Source: Pocillopora verrucosa
Taxonomy: Eukaryota; Cnidaria; Anthozoa; Scleractinia; Pocilloporidae
Reading direction: 5' to 3'
Assembly (NCBI RefSeq): GCF_036669915.1
Contig: NC_089321.1
Location: 19,119,770-19,183,769, forward strand
Length of the DNA stretch: 64,000 nucleotides
Under the pieces are notes generated by a model. The model saw only the letters and a list, made by a program, of their open reading frames with translations, did not search any database and was not told the origin of the DNA. Positions 31,896 to 46,514 of the stretch are shown here, piece after piece. Position 1 is the stretch's first letter, and each line of letters starts with the position of its first letter. The position numbers and the translations under genes are program-made.

Positions 31896-34800
31896 TTTCA
31901 GCGATATATTCTTTGATCTGAAAGATAACAAAAATATTTTGAATATATTCTGCTTGCCCGAGATAACTTTTTCTTGTTTTAATAGGTAACATAAGGCGGT
32001 GACTCGGCAGGCAGCGAGACAATCACCAAGGTTATAAGTCATTCGAGTTGCCATCAGGAATCGACAGAAGCTATTCCGCACTCGCGACGGGAGATGGTGT
32101 GTCTCATAAAAGACAACCATCAAACTAATGCGAGGTCTGTTAGGTGGCTTTGTTTGGCTGTACGCCAAAGATAAGACTGAGTTAGCTAAAAGCAGCATAT
32201 GGTGATGAAATTATTGTGACATGGTTAGATATGAAAAGTCACTATAATAAATGAGGGGAGCGGACGTAGTGCGGGACACAACATTTTGAGCAATGAGCAA
32301 TAGAACTGGCAGTCAACAAAAGGGCGTTTAGATCATTATGCTGTTTTTATTTGACTTAACTCAGCTTCATATGCGCTATTTTAATTTTCCTCTGGTTGAT
32401 CATCCGTTTGGTCCGTTCATTCGTGTTGATTTTGAAGCATTCAATTGAAAAACCCAAATTAAAGTGTTTTCTTGCAAAAAGTCACCATTATTCACGAATG
32501 GAGGGGAGTAGTTAGATGGCTGTTTTTAGGCCCGATCACTCGATCCCACGTAATTGCAAAATTTCGATGAACGCCGACTTAACAATGCGATCCAACAGAC
32601 TCCGGAATTCAGAGCGTAATTGATTATAATCGAGTTCCAGCTGATGCGCCGTTCCGTGAAACTATTCGCCCCATTAATATGGTTGTGGTGCTTGCCTGTC
32701 AGATTTTGTCTCGATCCCTCAATAGACAATTGTCTTATAAGACTAGACAATAATATTTGTAATATTAATACCAGCGGAACAATGTAATAACGATTTTCCA
32801 CCCTAAAATTAATCCCATTGACCTGCATTTAACACAGGAAGCTGTTACGAGAATTATTGAAATCAATGATTTCACTCTGATTAGTAACTTGACGGCCGGT
32901 GGATTTCACAGGCATATTTGAAACAAATGCCTGACTTGCCAAAAGCCACGCGAAAGCTCCTTAAAAATTATTTCATGGCAAATTTTAAACTCTAAACGTA
33001 TAGGAAAGATTTGGTATTTGAGAAATTTGATGCAAAATTAACTGATATGTTTTTAATTACAGCATTTTGGAATGTTTCATGACCTGGTGCTTTCTTTCTG
33101 TACCGACAATTCAAGCTTCCTGTCTGTAAACGAGCATTTTCAATCTGTGTACGTTTTAACATCCACTAATTCATGAAACTAGATTAACAAATAGATAATA
33201 CAAAGTCTCACATATGTGGTGATATCTTTGACTAGTTTGGTTTGCAGACCAGCTAATTCAAGAAATGCGATACACTCCTTTAATTTTATTTAGTTCATTA
33301 CTCCTCTTTACACTCAAATACATTCCTTGCCCGTACTAGCTAATCGCATGATTGTGCACACTAATACAATTTATGTAATTCTCTCCGGCGTCAACTTTCC
33401 ATAAAAATTTCACCGTATTAACGAAAGATTTTCGTTTGCTTTGGTATTCATGTATGGAGGGAGGAAAGGAAATTTTACTCAACACAGGTCAAAACAGTAC
33501 CCAATAAATCAAGTGGTTCGCGCCCACCACGTCAACTATACCACAGGGAAATAGCTTTCCATTGAAAATTGCTCGTTTTTTAACTTAAACCACTATGATA
33601 AAATCTTTGACTGTACTCGAAAATCAGGAGTCAAATGAAATTAAAGGGAATCACTTTTACCTTCTATTATGCTACACGGAATCGTAACACGAATTAAATG
33701 AATAGATTTAGTCAGTCTCAGACTAAAATAATAGAGCATTCAAATCGATACTTCTAAATAGATGTGGGAACAAAAATTACTATGTTGACATGGGTTTGAA
33801 AAGAAAATATAAAATAGAAAATTAAAGAATCGAATGAACTAGGGAAATCTTAAATCCCTTAAACAACTGAATATTGATTTATATTTCGACTTTCTAAGAT
33901 GGACAAATACAAAAATATATTTTGGCAGTTTCACAGCTCTTTTACGACATCTCCACCGAGTGAAAAAGAACAAAAAACGTTGGTGGCAAGACGACGGCTA
34001 AACCAAGCGTTGGAAAAGCATTCTGACCTCTAGTTTTGCACGCGTTTGGCTTGATTATTTTTTTGCTTTCTTGTGATGTTGTTTTTCTTGTCTTTTTCAA
34101 TTTACTTGTTCAACGCTTTTGCTTTTAAAAGGGAATGCTGAAAACGACGAAGAAAGGCCATGTTATATTTCAGGGGGGGGGAAAAGGGTAGACAGGGAGA
34201 GGTAGGAGAGGGCGGATACCTAAGTCTGGATTTTGCGTTTTAGTAGAAACCGAGACATATATTTAGGAAAGGAATTTTCTTATTAGTAATCGAAGCCTCA
34301 TGTCTTCACTTGCAATTAATAGCCACTAATTGTGTCAGCGAGTTAAGATTTCCGGTTCTTAGCTTGCACGCCATAGACATAAAAACAAACACATAGGTAC
34401 GACGACGGGATTTTTACAACCATTGGGGTGAGAAAAAAAAACGAACGCTGGCGAAATACGTGTTAAACTATCCCAACATACATGAAAACAAGTTATTCCT
34501 GCTCTATTTTACGATCTTTCAAGTTTGAAGGGCAACGAGTGGTGAAAAGTGATGTTTTGTCAGTCAACAAAAGACATGTTACACCTATTGGCAATTTGCC
34601 TGGCATGTATCATCAATAGCACACTAAAACAGACGAAAACAGAAGTTCCCGTTTAGGTCTCACCGTATGCTCGCACGAAAGATGAAAGCCAAACTGATGG
34701 GTAATTACGCTCTAACAGACCATCAAAGCCTCTCAGTGGCATTAAGGAAGCCAAAATCTTAAAAATGTTGCCTCGGCGTCTTTCGCGTCTCGTTTTATTG

Positions 34801-36159
34801 TGCTTATTGTCATAGTTTGTGAAAGAAAAGGGGACGATATGGCCCATAGATAATCGTAGGTAACTCTAAAAAGGGCGCCGTCCAAGATGCAACACACACA
34901 TGAAAGTAAATTTCTTCCGTTAAAACCCACCTCGGCCGCTGGGTACAAGGGAATTTACCATCAAATCGCTCCACTCTGTGAAGAAACTATGTGAAAAAAG
35001 AACTCTCACGGGAAGTCCATGATTTATTACAAAATGAATCCAATAACTCATCAAGTCCACAGTAGTTTGCCCCAGGGCCTTACGTAACAACACTGGAAAT
35101 GTTCCAGTGCGGTTACAGGGAAAATTTTGACATATCCCACAACAAAAACACTCCTTCCTAATTTGAGAATGGCGACGCCACGCTTTTCCGGCAAACTGTT
35201 CCCTGTTTCAGCATGATTTGAATTAGACTCAAGTACGTTGTTTGTTTTTTCTTACAAATGTGACGAGTTCCTACAAACTGACGGAAACAGAGGGATCAAA
35301 ATGCTTAAAATGCCTTCCATGCTGTTTACACTCAAGAAATTTCGAGCCGGCCGGCGGCAACATGCAATGTACTGGCCGATACTGTTCGATCCGGAGATGA
35401 ATCTAATCATCCAGAAAATAGAAGATTAACAAGTTTCCTTTTTAAAGATTGATACGACTTAATTTGATTACAAAATTATTGCCGGAATTAAGAAAGCAAA
35501 TTCCGTGATAGTAGAAGCTTCAACAGAAAAAGCGGGGAAGGCTGAAGCCGAAGGGACATTCCAAGTTCGTTTGTACATGTGCGCCTATTATAACACCGAA
35601 ACCAAAACGAAGAACTACATAGTATTACCTTTTCTTGTTCCAATTAACCACGACTAAAAAGTTAACCGCACGGAAATATTGCTAAGTATAACAAGTAAAT
35701 GCGAAGTCTTGTAAAATCATGTCAAATGCCTCACTTCGTACACAATCGAACTTCCAGAAATAGCTTGAAAGAACACCAACCTTAACCAGCAGCATAAAGC
35801 AAGACACGCGAAAGGGTTTTCAAAGGCTATTCCGTGACGAATTCGTCTGTGTTTAAGTTAATGTGGCGCGAGCACTGGGGTAGTGACTAAAGTAGTCAGC
35901 AAAGATGATATAACCCGGGTTTAATTTGGACGTGATACGTAACACAGGTGCTTGACATAGCCCAAGTATAAACAGCGCAGGATGTCAACCCTGGACTATT
36001 TGACTGACAGTCAAGCTCATTCATGTCAGTTGTTGCCATGGTAACAATTAAAATTGTCCAAAGGCCACTGCGATTTTCCATCATTGTTAAGTAGACATAA
36101 AAGTTTGAAATCTCCAATTTGATTTTAAAGTTTAACAAAACGCTTGCCAGGATGAAATT

Positions 36160-36275
36160 AGAAGATCCTCGCAGCTAAGAACACTACTGAAACTAGTAGT
36201 TGTAAGTAGGACCTGAAAAAAATTTCAGGCCCGTACGGGAGTTTTCCGCGCCGATGAATGATACCAAGCTCTGAA
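36160..36275 (-). mobile_element. tRNA-derived SINE tail, reverse orientation
   Basis: The reverse complement reads CCCGTACGGGCCTGAAATTT, then a TTTCAGGTCC block, then ACTACTAGTT and TAGCTGCGAGGATCTTC. The same order of blocks occurs in the tails of the SINE copies at 53130-53260 and 53400-53490. The tRNA-like head is degraded here. Confidence 0.6.
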
Positions 36276-39200
36276 AAAGTGAAAAAACTTCTGGTCACCA
36301 TTTAGAGTCAGATTATAGTGAACACTGAAGACAAAAGGAACTAAGAAAGTCGGAATGTCGAAACTTTTAGGAGACGATTTCATTAGTTCGTATATTTCGC
36401 CTAAACAGGCTTCACTAGCTTAAAACCAGTAAAAACAAGAACGACAAAATTGAAATTTGACCCATCCCTATCACAAAAGCAAAAAATTAGGTTTTGCGAT
36501 TATATACTGCAGAATATAAACATTTCCTACCACAAGAAATCTTTGTAGAACCAAACAACCCCTTCGGAAAGCATTTAGAGACTTCCTATGTACACAGAAC
36601 ATAACTTACTTTAGACGCTTAGACCATATTGTCTTTTATGGACATTCAAGCCAACTGTTTGTTTTCATTCTTTTTATGCGAGCAGGAAAATTGTTTTTAG
36701 GTGATTCACAATTTGACAAACTGTGACGTTAAGTATGGAATCATTCACATATCACGTGTAGAGCAACACCTTTCACAGGAAATGAAGACCATTCACTATC
36801 AAGTTATCAATACAGGGTGTCTTCATGCTCCTTATCCGGTTGACAATTTTTTAAAGGTTTCTGAAACAATTTATGTTCATTAAGTTAAATTCACACTTCT
36901 CACAACCTGAATAACCACTTGGTCAGTTGTAAAAAGAGGGATTTACGGAGAAACTTTCCTGGTTAAAGATAATACAAGCACCAGAGACATCTTTGTTATC
37001 AGATAAAACCGGCCTATTGGGAGACATCAGGATATGAACTCTGCAAGCTGACTGCGAACCGACAATGTACAATGGTAAGACAATTTTCTAAAAAAAGTTT
37101 TTTGAAATTGAGCTTCAAACGTCATCGAAAAATTCTAGAATCTTATCTTAGAGTTGTTATCCTCTTATAGAAGGCGAGCGCGTGGATCTTGTCAAAACAT
37201 ATTTGCTGCAGTTATACTACATTTCTTTTTTTATCATCATCCAATTTTAAGTCACAGTTATTAATGATCTACTTAAATGATTTTTTTCTTTATGCTATTA
37301 ATAAAAAGACAAAGACTTAAAAAAAAAACCGTCTTTGGCCCTATGCAGAACCGAACAGCCCGGCATTGAAGTACAGGGTGTTATTTCTGATTCATAGCCA
37401 GCTAGTGAAAGTGGTGTGGCGATCCAATGTGACATTGAGAAGAGCTGATCAACAATTGCAGCTCCTAATAGTCGACCTAATCAGAGCGAAAACAAACAGG
37501 TCAGCCGACATGGAACCTTGCAGCTTAAGCTTGCAGATTAATTCTGAGTGTTCACAGTTAATCCATTACTCTGTAAGTGTGTTGTCTTGATGTTCTATTC
37601 TGAAAGATAGCAACTGGACCTAACTCGACACTACGAAACTTCTTTTTTTATAGCAGTTTATCTCGCTTAGTTTGTCACTCTCGTGATGCGTTTCTCTCCA
37701 AGTTACCAGCGATTGAAAATTGGTTGGCTGAATGCCCTATGAAATAAAGACGAAGAGCAAAAATAGAAATTGTTCAGTACTAATGTTTCAGTCATCTCAC
37801 TTGTGACAGCAATCAAAATAAACGCTGATATAATCGATTAAACTTTGTTCATTTTGTGTAGTTGAGGGAACTTTCTTATTAAACTTTATGATGTCCAATC
37901 AGATGTCAATTCATTATCATTGCCCCATCAACAGCATTACCCCTAAGTCTAAGAAATATGCTAAAAATCTGGACAACCTCCAACAACTAATTGAGTAAGA
38001 TATACGGTGATATGAACTTCGAGCAACGACAATAAACATGTCAAAGAAATTCGACGGTTTTATAAAGGTTACCGACCTGAGTGCTGAAATTCAGCCATGA
38101 TTAAAACTAATTCCCTTTTTATGTTCTCTCTCTCGGAGTAAGATATGTAAACTGACAAACATCGTATTGCAGTGCTGTGCTGGGGTTTCCGTAACTTTCT
38201 CAATGAACGGCTGCCAATTGTGCAATAGGCGGCAGTGCGCGGGGCCGTAAGGCAAAACCGGAACGCGGGAGCCTACTCGCAGACTAAACAAACGACGGCA
38301 AAAGGTCTTATAGGCGGAGGTAGATCGCCGGTAACCGGCTTTTGTAGAAACCACCGGTACTGTGACTCAGAAATGCCAGAAATGGCATGAAATTTCACTA
38401 TCTTCCATAACGAAGAACTTAAGTACGCCCTCCTTTTCAAAACACAGTTAGAAAAGGAAGGTTTTAGCGAAAATTACACTTCAAGATAATACTTCTTCCC
38501 TCCGTACTTTTCCTCAGATCATTATGTAATAAGTTCTGCGGAATTGCGCTTGATCATCACATGTTAAAGTTGTTTGGCGAGCGCCTAACACGTGCCTTAC
38601 AGAAGCTTATAAAAAAAAAAGTCAAAAAGAGAATCAGACTTGATAGTGTAATTCAGCTGTCAATCCTGACGATCTTAAGGGTCCTTTACAAACAGTTTAT
38701 TTTTCATGTCAGGGTAAGATTTCACTTTTGCTATCATTTCTGTTCAACGACGGGCCACAAAACATCAATATGGTTCAAAGATTGGAATTTTATGATGAAA
38801 ATTTATTTACCCAACTGTAAGCCTAAGTCCTGTGAAATGAAAACCGTCTCTAAGTTTGCGATATCAAGTGTCCTCCTAAATTAGTAACAACGATGAATCC
38901 GTTGGAGTACCTCCCTACAGCACAGATAAAATGTTTAAATCATCTGGCGATCTGTAGCAATGTTCTAGAAGACTAAATCACGATTGTAAAAAAGTGAATG
39001 AATAGATTGATCATTGGACCCGCTGCTTTAGCTGCATGCGGTAATTTCGATCATACTCTACATGTACGTTGCTCACCTTGTGAAATCCTCATAAACAAAA
39101 CAATATCGATTATTTTCCAAATGCTTCTCTGTTCCAGTTTAAAAGCTTGAAAATAACAAAACATCAACCATTCTTTAAATGGAATTGAAAACATCTGTCA

Positions 39201-39574
39201 TGGAAGAAACGAGAAATAAAATTATGGCGCCAATGTCCATGGTTGATAGAAAAATTTCAAACTTATCCCTCTAAAGATATCGCTCTTCTTCTCAGTGATC
39301 TTTGGAATCGATAAACCAACTAAGAAAATTGCAACTAAGACGAAACACAAAAAAAACCGAAGGAGAGGCGGAGAGCCTCATGGATTTATGGAGGATTCCA
39401 AGTTTATTTGACTTCTGTTTTCATATCGTACTTCTGAACTTGCATGAAATTTATTGTTAGATTTCGAAGAGAAAATCATAACCTTAATAGTTGAAGATCT
39501 TCGAAGTTAAAATTCTTAAACAAGTTTTTCTCCTCGTTTACAAAGAGATAAATGCACTTTACGTTCCGAAAAAG

Positions 39575-39612
39575 GGGGGGTCCATACGCCCCCTCCACCC
39601 CCCCCCTCCTCT
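39575..39612. repeat. G-run and C-rich tract
   Basis: A run of seven G, then C-rich sequence (CCCCCTCC). Low complexity. Confidence 0.8.
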
Positions 39613-41717
39613 GCCATACTCACATTTCTCAAAAGCACAACAATTACACCGGCCTCGTAAATGCTACAAGTTTACCCAAAGCAATTATTTTTGATATTCA
39701 ATGAATTTCCTTAATTGCGAGCCATCATCAAGGGTTTGATTTGGTACAGTCAAAATAACCTTATATCTTCTTAATTTCAATTGTGACATTTGAGTGCTAC
39801 TGGATACGGGTGATCAGTCGATAAATTACCTAAAATCTCAACCTTCTCTTTACCATACTTCTCCAAACATCTTTCCAATACTTTATCGTTTAATTTGTAA
39901 CCTTCCAAAATCGGCCGAATCAACACGTTTAATCATGTACACCTTTTTAAACTAAAGGTAATTGAGCACGTTCATCCGCGGGTTCTAGACGTAACCTTGA
40001 CATTTAACAACAGGATGTATTTAACAACGTACTTCATCCCCGGAAACCGATCCCTGAACAAAGGGTAATTTTAATTACAATTCAGAGATCTGCGGTCAAG
40101 GACTCGCCCTTGCCGCGCTGCTAATAAAGACATTCACTGTTAGGGCCAACAGTCAGTAAATGTTTGGATTTACATTTGTAAGAAATGACGCAAACGTGTT
40201 AGCAATTATAACGAGCCTTGCTTCTAACCTTTTTCACCCGTTTATAAGTTTGAAAAGTAAAATCAAAACAAACTCTCGTGTACTGTTGAGGAGAATGACT
40301 TGCAGGCGATTATTTGGTATTGAAGAACTGGATACGTAGTATTTTTACCAAAAGACTCCTTAGTACCGAAAGTTACTAAATTAGCAGTCGAAACACAACT
40401 TTAGATAATTACTCGCGCTTCGTTACTGATATAAAGAGTAAACTGGCTCTCAGCCAGAGATTAAGTCAAAATGGCGAAGGAAACGTCGAAGTCAGACAAA
40501 AGTTTCGCGTCCGCACAAGTCAAATCGAAAATCATCTGTTGAGACTAACTCAGAAAAGCGACGTAGGCCAACCGTGTAAAGGAACAAACCAATGATCAAA
40601 CTACAAAGTGATGTTCAGATAGGGATCTAATTTATCCTCAGTTATGGTTGTGCTCCAAACAAATAAGTTCAGCTTTTTCCAACCCGAAGTATAATTATTT
40701 ACCTATGACTAAAGGAATTTCTTTAATCCATGCCGTATACGCGTATTGTTCCCTGCTCGCTCAACCGCGCCCAAACCAACGACGAAAGTAACATTTGACG
40801 AGGAAATGTTCGAATGAGTTTCATTTTTTTCAATAAAAGAATTCATCACGGCTTCCGTCTGGTGAAGAATTCGATCTACAGGTTGAAGGCGAAACTGAAG
40901 GAAAGAGAACGGGTCTCAAATCTGTAAAACTAAGCCTTAAACAAATTGACCCAGTTACATAGTAAAGCATTTGTACACTTGTCATTAACCACTAACAGAA
41001 GCATGATTCGAAATACCTTACCGACACGTAGAAGCTGAAAGGCAGGCTTATGCAGCAAAGTTTAATTTACCTCCTGGAAAATTGTTCTGAAAGGGTTCAG
41101 TACTCAAGAATGCGCCTCGGGATATCAAGTAGGATTTCAAGAAACCCGATATTGACATAAAATAGTAAATAAACGTCGATGTTTTGACTCAAATTGCTTG
41201 ACAACCGAGACCGAAAAAGAGGACTCACCCACACTGAAACGACCTGAGGGTGTTTTGGTTGTTTCTGATAAGGCATGACTAACTAGATTTTTCAAGGATA
41301 TTCACAAGTGTTATTGTAATTAACTTGCTCATGAGCCTCACTCCTAGAAACTAAGGTTTTTTTTTTCAAGCCCTCTTAACTTGGGATCTGCCCCAAATAT
41401 TTCCGTCTTGACCATATACAACAGCGAGGGGGTTCCATCAAGAGCAGTAAAACTATAGAGATGTTATCCGCTTCTAAGGCTGCCTACAGTCTTCCAAGGC
41501 ACTTACTTACCTCACGCTCTGACAAGGCGGGCTCCGAATCATTACCTTTAAAACCCACAAACACACTGTTGATTGTAATCTGCTGAGGATGAGGATCCGT
41601 CTTGAAATTACATGGACAGGTTCATGAGATATTGAAAGGTCAAATCACGAGCTCATTGCACATGAGGAATTCCAATACGAGAGGTTTACTGCCGAGTTAA
41701 TAAAAAAACAGTTCCTC

Positions 41718-41840
41718 GCTACGCCCTAACATCAGTATGCATATTCTTTATACTGTTCTTTGTACATGTCCTAAGATGTTGACAAGGAGAATTCGTTTAA
41801 AAATCAAGAGCTTCTCAAGTGAAAGGGAAATATTCGTTAC
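41718..41840. mobile_element. Fragment of a dispersed anthozoan-type repeat
   Basis: The order CCCTAACATCAGTATGCATA, a TACTGTTCTTTGTACAT block, then GACAAGGAGAATTCGTTTAA matches my memory of an abundant short repeat in coral genomes. No second copy of this exact part is in the window, so this rests on recall. Confidence 0.4.
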
Positions 41841-44800
41841 TGTAGAAAGGTAAAATCGAGAGTCAAATGTTGACTTGTTACTGTCATCATGTGAAAAATT
41901 CAATAGCTACGACATATGGTATGCTTCCGGCAATTTGAAGCCTAGTGTACACCACTAATGAGAGAAGTTAAGAAAGGGAAAAAAAAGTGAAACCTTAAAG
42001 GATTGAAAACTTTTTTGTTGTAAAGTACATTGTAAACACTAATACGTCTGGCGATCGATGATGAAATTAATGTTCGTTTTTGTTCTGTTCGGGCTTTAGT
42101 CTCAATGATTTATGTTCTCACTTTTCGCCCCTGCAATAAATTGACAGAAGAATGTCACCCTTGCTGTGTGATGATTCCTCAGAGGTTACAACAGTGCGAG
42201 TTACTAATACACAGCTGAGAGTTTGAGAGAAGTTATGAAGGAAACAAGTGTAATCTCTTAAATAAGTCATCTTATGATCTGTATTGCGTAGTAATACGAA
42301 GTTAACATGTCGAAGTGAAACCGTCTAATGTGATGACTGTAAAAAATGAACGGGATTGCAACTGATAGTTGCAACTGATTTTCATCAGTTGATTGTTATT
42401 TCTTATGTTTGCTGTTGGCAGTGGCTCTAGTTTTCATCTCAAATAACAAGTTCTTTTAAGTCAGGTACGCAAACTCAGGGAATTTTTCTTTTGTGGTAGC
42501 CCAAACAAACAAGATGCGTGTTCGCATAATAAATAACGTAAACAATCAAATGAAGTGTGATAAATCTGGAAGGGGGCAGAGTAGAGATTAGATAATAATA
42601 TCGGCTGAGAAATACTCACGACAAACCTGAAAATGAAGGGAAGCCCAAGTTTTAACAATATAGAAGACTGACCAGCGAGTTGAAAAAAATTATATAGTTA
42701 TATTTCGCTAGGAAGGAAAGGACAGAATGATGACGAAGACAAATGGTATGAAGCTGCCATCCTACGCGCAAAGACGTCGTTGATTTCCATCTAAATATAA
42801 ATCAAACTCACGCGATAACTAACATGGCCCGTTTTTGGTTTGCATATCCCACGCACTCATCTTTTAAAATTCAATTACGTGGTACAATTTTCAGGGAAGC
42901 GTTTGCCTTTTAAGTAAGTTGGAGTTTATCGATTTACTTACAGTCCTTGTCCCTTGTATCTGGCTTGAGTATGTTTCTTAGTTTCCAAGACAAAATTGTC
43001 GAAAAATCCTCGAAAAAACTAACGCTTGCGACAGTTCTTGGTAGACGAAACGAGGTTATTGTTTCACGCTGCTTCTTTGAGTACAAATTTAAACTCAAAG
43101 AACGTGCCAAGGTAAATACGGTGCCACACGAAAAGCCGGAAATCCTGGTGTACTGAGGACATGCGGTCAACACTGCAGCGGGAAGTGCACATGCGTCAGA
43201 TAAGTATCAACGTGACTCCTGTACATTCCAACGTTCAATAATTGCGTTTCACTAAATTTCAGTTTCTCTTCAAAAGAGGATACGTAAAGCTACAAGGATA
43301 TTATAACCGATATTCATCACCTTATCCATGCGAAAACTGGTTTTCTTATCAAGGCAGATGTTTAGGGATATTATGACGTATTCTAGCAATCAATGGTTTA
43401 AAAGCTTGCATAAACTTGCTTTTGAAATTTGTTCCGTTTGTGATAATTTCTCCAAGATTCATCTAACATCTTAAGAACTACGCAGTAACATCAGACCAAT
43501 ATCCTATAGCCAAAAATTTAAGCGATTTTAATACGTTTTTTTTGGCCAGCCTTTTTCCACCTAAAGTTTAGTTATGTCTTGCCTTGTGATGCAATAGATG
43601 ATCATAGATCAGGAAAGAAAATCTCTAAAAACCTTCTATTAGACGAGAAAGTACCCTTTCAGGTAGTGGCAAGTTCCATTTTTATTTCCGTATTCAGAGA
43701 AAAATCTAAAATAGCTGGAAACAAGCCCTCATTCAGTGAGTATTGTATTGACTAAGCAAACAAAGAGACGAATCCGCTAAGACGTGCTCCTGCACAGTCC
43801 TTCACACATTCTTATGATCGCTAATGGTCGCAAATGGCCACAGAAAGCGTAATCTAACAATGAAATCAGGATGAGTGGATTTAACTCAACGTCATTTCGC
43901 GAAATGTGGATCAAGGAAAATTTCAAGTATCCTCTCCAAGAGCACCTTTTGTACTCAGCAGCCAAACTTCTTGTCGTAGTTGATAAAGCAATAGGGCTCG
44001 TATCATCGCCATTTTGGCAACAAATAAAATCAGTGTCATCCAAAATCTTCACACAAAGTAAACAAGGAGCACGTGGGGTCAACTGTTCCAGCTCATATTG
44101 CGTCAACAGACGGAAAACGCTTCAAAGACTCGGCATTGGTATGAAAACCAGTTCTGTCGAGTCTATTACGCCACAGCTACAACTTTGTACTATTCAGATC
44201 AGGGACACCCGTTTAAAAACATTTAATACAAAAGGAACAAAATGAAATAGCTGAAACAATCATGACATTGATCGTCATGATCGATCAACAGTCATGACAT
44301 TGATCGTGCTCCACCGCCCACAGGCACACCTCCAAAAATTCAACCAATCTTATTCTTCGATCAACATAGCGCCAAAATTTATGTCATTATTGAGGGTCGC
44401 GTTCCGTTTTCATTGAGCGGAAATTGAGTCATGTTAGACAAACACTTTCTTTTTTCAATAACTGATATAGCTGACAAAGCTATCGTCTTCGGTGTCATAA
44501 TTTCATTGAACCAACAACAGTCATAAGTAATTTGAGGTACCTGTCTGGTATCCTACTTTTCCGCCTAGAGATAACAGGGATTCATGAATAAATTTCTTAT
44601 TTGCAATCTTGACCAGTTTTTTCCTCATTACTGACGAGGCCAACCTGCATAAAGCATAGCTCTTCCTCTCTCCTTGACAGCTTTGATTGCGGTTGTGTTC
44701 AGTTCAAGGTCTAAGGTATATGTCTTATTTGTTTGCGATTGTATGTTTACTTGTTATCAGACTACATTGTTAAGCTTCAATTAAAAACTTTTAATCAGAG

Positions 44801-45784
44801 ACATGCAAAATATAAAAAGACGCAATTTTTTTAATAATAAAGTATGGTGTACGATATTGAACGAGCTCTCTTCTGCGAACATTTTAATGCCTCTCCTTAC
44901 AGAAGACATGTGACTAAAATTTCTGTCGATGCACCGACGTAAACGTCCTCTTAGAAGGATAACTTACTCAGCGAACAAATTGACTGCGACACTGATTTAC
45001 CTTATTAGATTCTAGCAAATTTTCTGGAATTTAATTTGGATCACGTACGAAAGGCAACACAACTTTTCAGAGGTCACGATAGCCTCATCTCCAGCTGTCA
45101 TCAACAACCGCGGTAAAAACTTCTGTATATTACCAGAATATAGCAATTCCTTCCTGCATTTTAATCGGCACTTTCAAATTTCTCGCATCCAGGTGAATGA
45201 TAAGTCGAGGAAAAAACGATTTGTGGTAAGATACTATGATCAACAATAGAGCCACTTCACTCACAAGAACGGCCGGAAGTTGCTAATCACAACAGGCCTT
45301 GAACACGGACTCTGTCATGGTGACGCGTTACTCATAAGTTATCTCGCTTGAGAAGTGTGTCTTGTGAAGCAAATGAGAAAACTAATTTAGACTGTTCTGA
45401 GAAACTTGAGAATACTGCTAATACGACGCTGAGAACTGTTAGCGTACGAAAGCTGTTTACTGTTTGAACTAAGTTTGGCGCAGGCATGACTTCTGCTCAG
45501 AAGGATCACGTGATTCTTGGTAATCCGCTTTTCAAAGACATGACTATGAAGTGGGTATTTTTGATTCGTAATCAATAAGAGAGTTAGAGAGGACACGTAA
45601 TATGTAACGAGCATACAGTTTTGAAATAAACAGTGCGTAGGTTTCTAGTAAAGCTGGATTTCCGGTGAACCTGATCATTTTACGAAAGCTTCCAGTGTGA
45701 GAGACGGTCATGAGAGAGACCACAGGGGGTCACACAATCTTTTGTTAGCAGTACATAATAGAAACCCGCCCAAGAGAAACAAAG

Positions 45785-46195
45785 AACGGTTCGAGTTTGT
45801 AGGGGTTCTAGATATCGAGATTGGTATCCTGTTTATAACTAATGAGGAATCATGCTTTTACCATTCTTTTTTTTAAGAAGAACGTTTAATTTGGGAAGTT
45901 GAGTTAAATGTATTACGTTTTCATATATGTTATTACGTCCATATCAACCGCAATTGAGGATTGGGACGTGTCAGTCAGCTGTGTTCTAACATTTTGACGT
46001 CTATAGGCTGTCGTTTTTACTCAAAGTTCAAGCTTATAACGGGAAAAATTTGAGACAAGGAAAAGTAAAACAGGAAGTTCGAGTTAGCTGATTGTAGATG
46101 AGTAGAAGAAGGGTCCAATCCAAGGGAAATCGGATCTTATTTCATACAGGAGGGGGTCCCAGTTAACCGGGCTCGAGTTAGCAGGGTTCTACTGT
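45785..46195. mobile_element. Possible small cut-and-paste element with TIR-like ends
   Basis: GGTTCGAGTTTGTAGGGGTT near 45790 and GGGCTCGAGTTAGCAGGGTT followed by CTACTGTA near 46170 resemble Tigger/mariner-type termini. Both face the same way rather than being clean inverted repeats, so a composite or degraded element is likely. Confidence 0.3.
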
Positions 46196-46514
46196 ATATC
46201 TCTACTTCGCCCTAAAACTGATAGCAAACTGACCAGACCACAATAGCCTCCCTGAGGACATGTAAAATAAGAAGCCAAATTGAAAAATTGAACATAAATT
46301 GAATTATTTATGCAGTTTAACACTGAAAAAAAGCCACAGCAATTTTATAAACGATTCTTTCCTTTTAAAAACGTCTTTAAAAATACAACCGAAATACAAT
46401 AATTCGACGTCGATGGTTTGCTTTTTTTTGTATGCCATTTTCTGGACCGATGTTTAAAGGGAGAAATCCAGAGGTTACCGCGAAAGAGAACGACGAAAGC
46501 ATGAACCAGCTACA

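Larger units (their letters stand above)
31896..46514. other. Long region without a recognised gene (about 14.6 kb)
   Basis: Neither strand shows domain-like frames or a chain of in-phase exons that I can support. The longest frames (43871-44245 plus, 43777-44106 minus, 38561-38884 plus) overlap each other or show no known motif. It holds a SINE fragment (about 36160), an element fragment at about 41718-41840 with the look of a common anthozoan repeat, a GC-rich patch at about 38200-38350 and C-rich tracts. Distal promoters, long introns of untranslated exons or non-coding RNA could be present but are not visible to me. Confidence 0.4.

Noticed and set aside
40471..40542. Small frame starting AAAATGGCGAAGG after a TATA-like GATATAAAG
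   Set aside because: Only 23 codons, and a protein-like continuation needs a change of frame. No clear donor or acceptor links it to the TFDEEMFE-ending frame near 40800.
43777..44245. Overlapping frames of 109 and 124 codons on opposite strands
   Set aside because: They overlap each other, show no motif, signal or splice structure, and the composition is not convincing.
44245..44300. Repeated CATGACATTGATCG segments
   Set aside because: Short local duplication with partial palindrome; no further structure or related copies seen.
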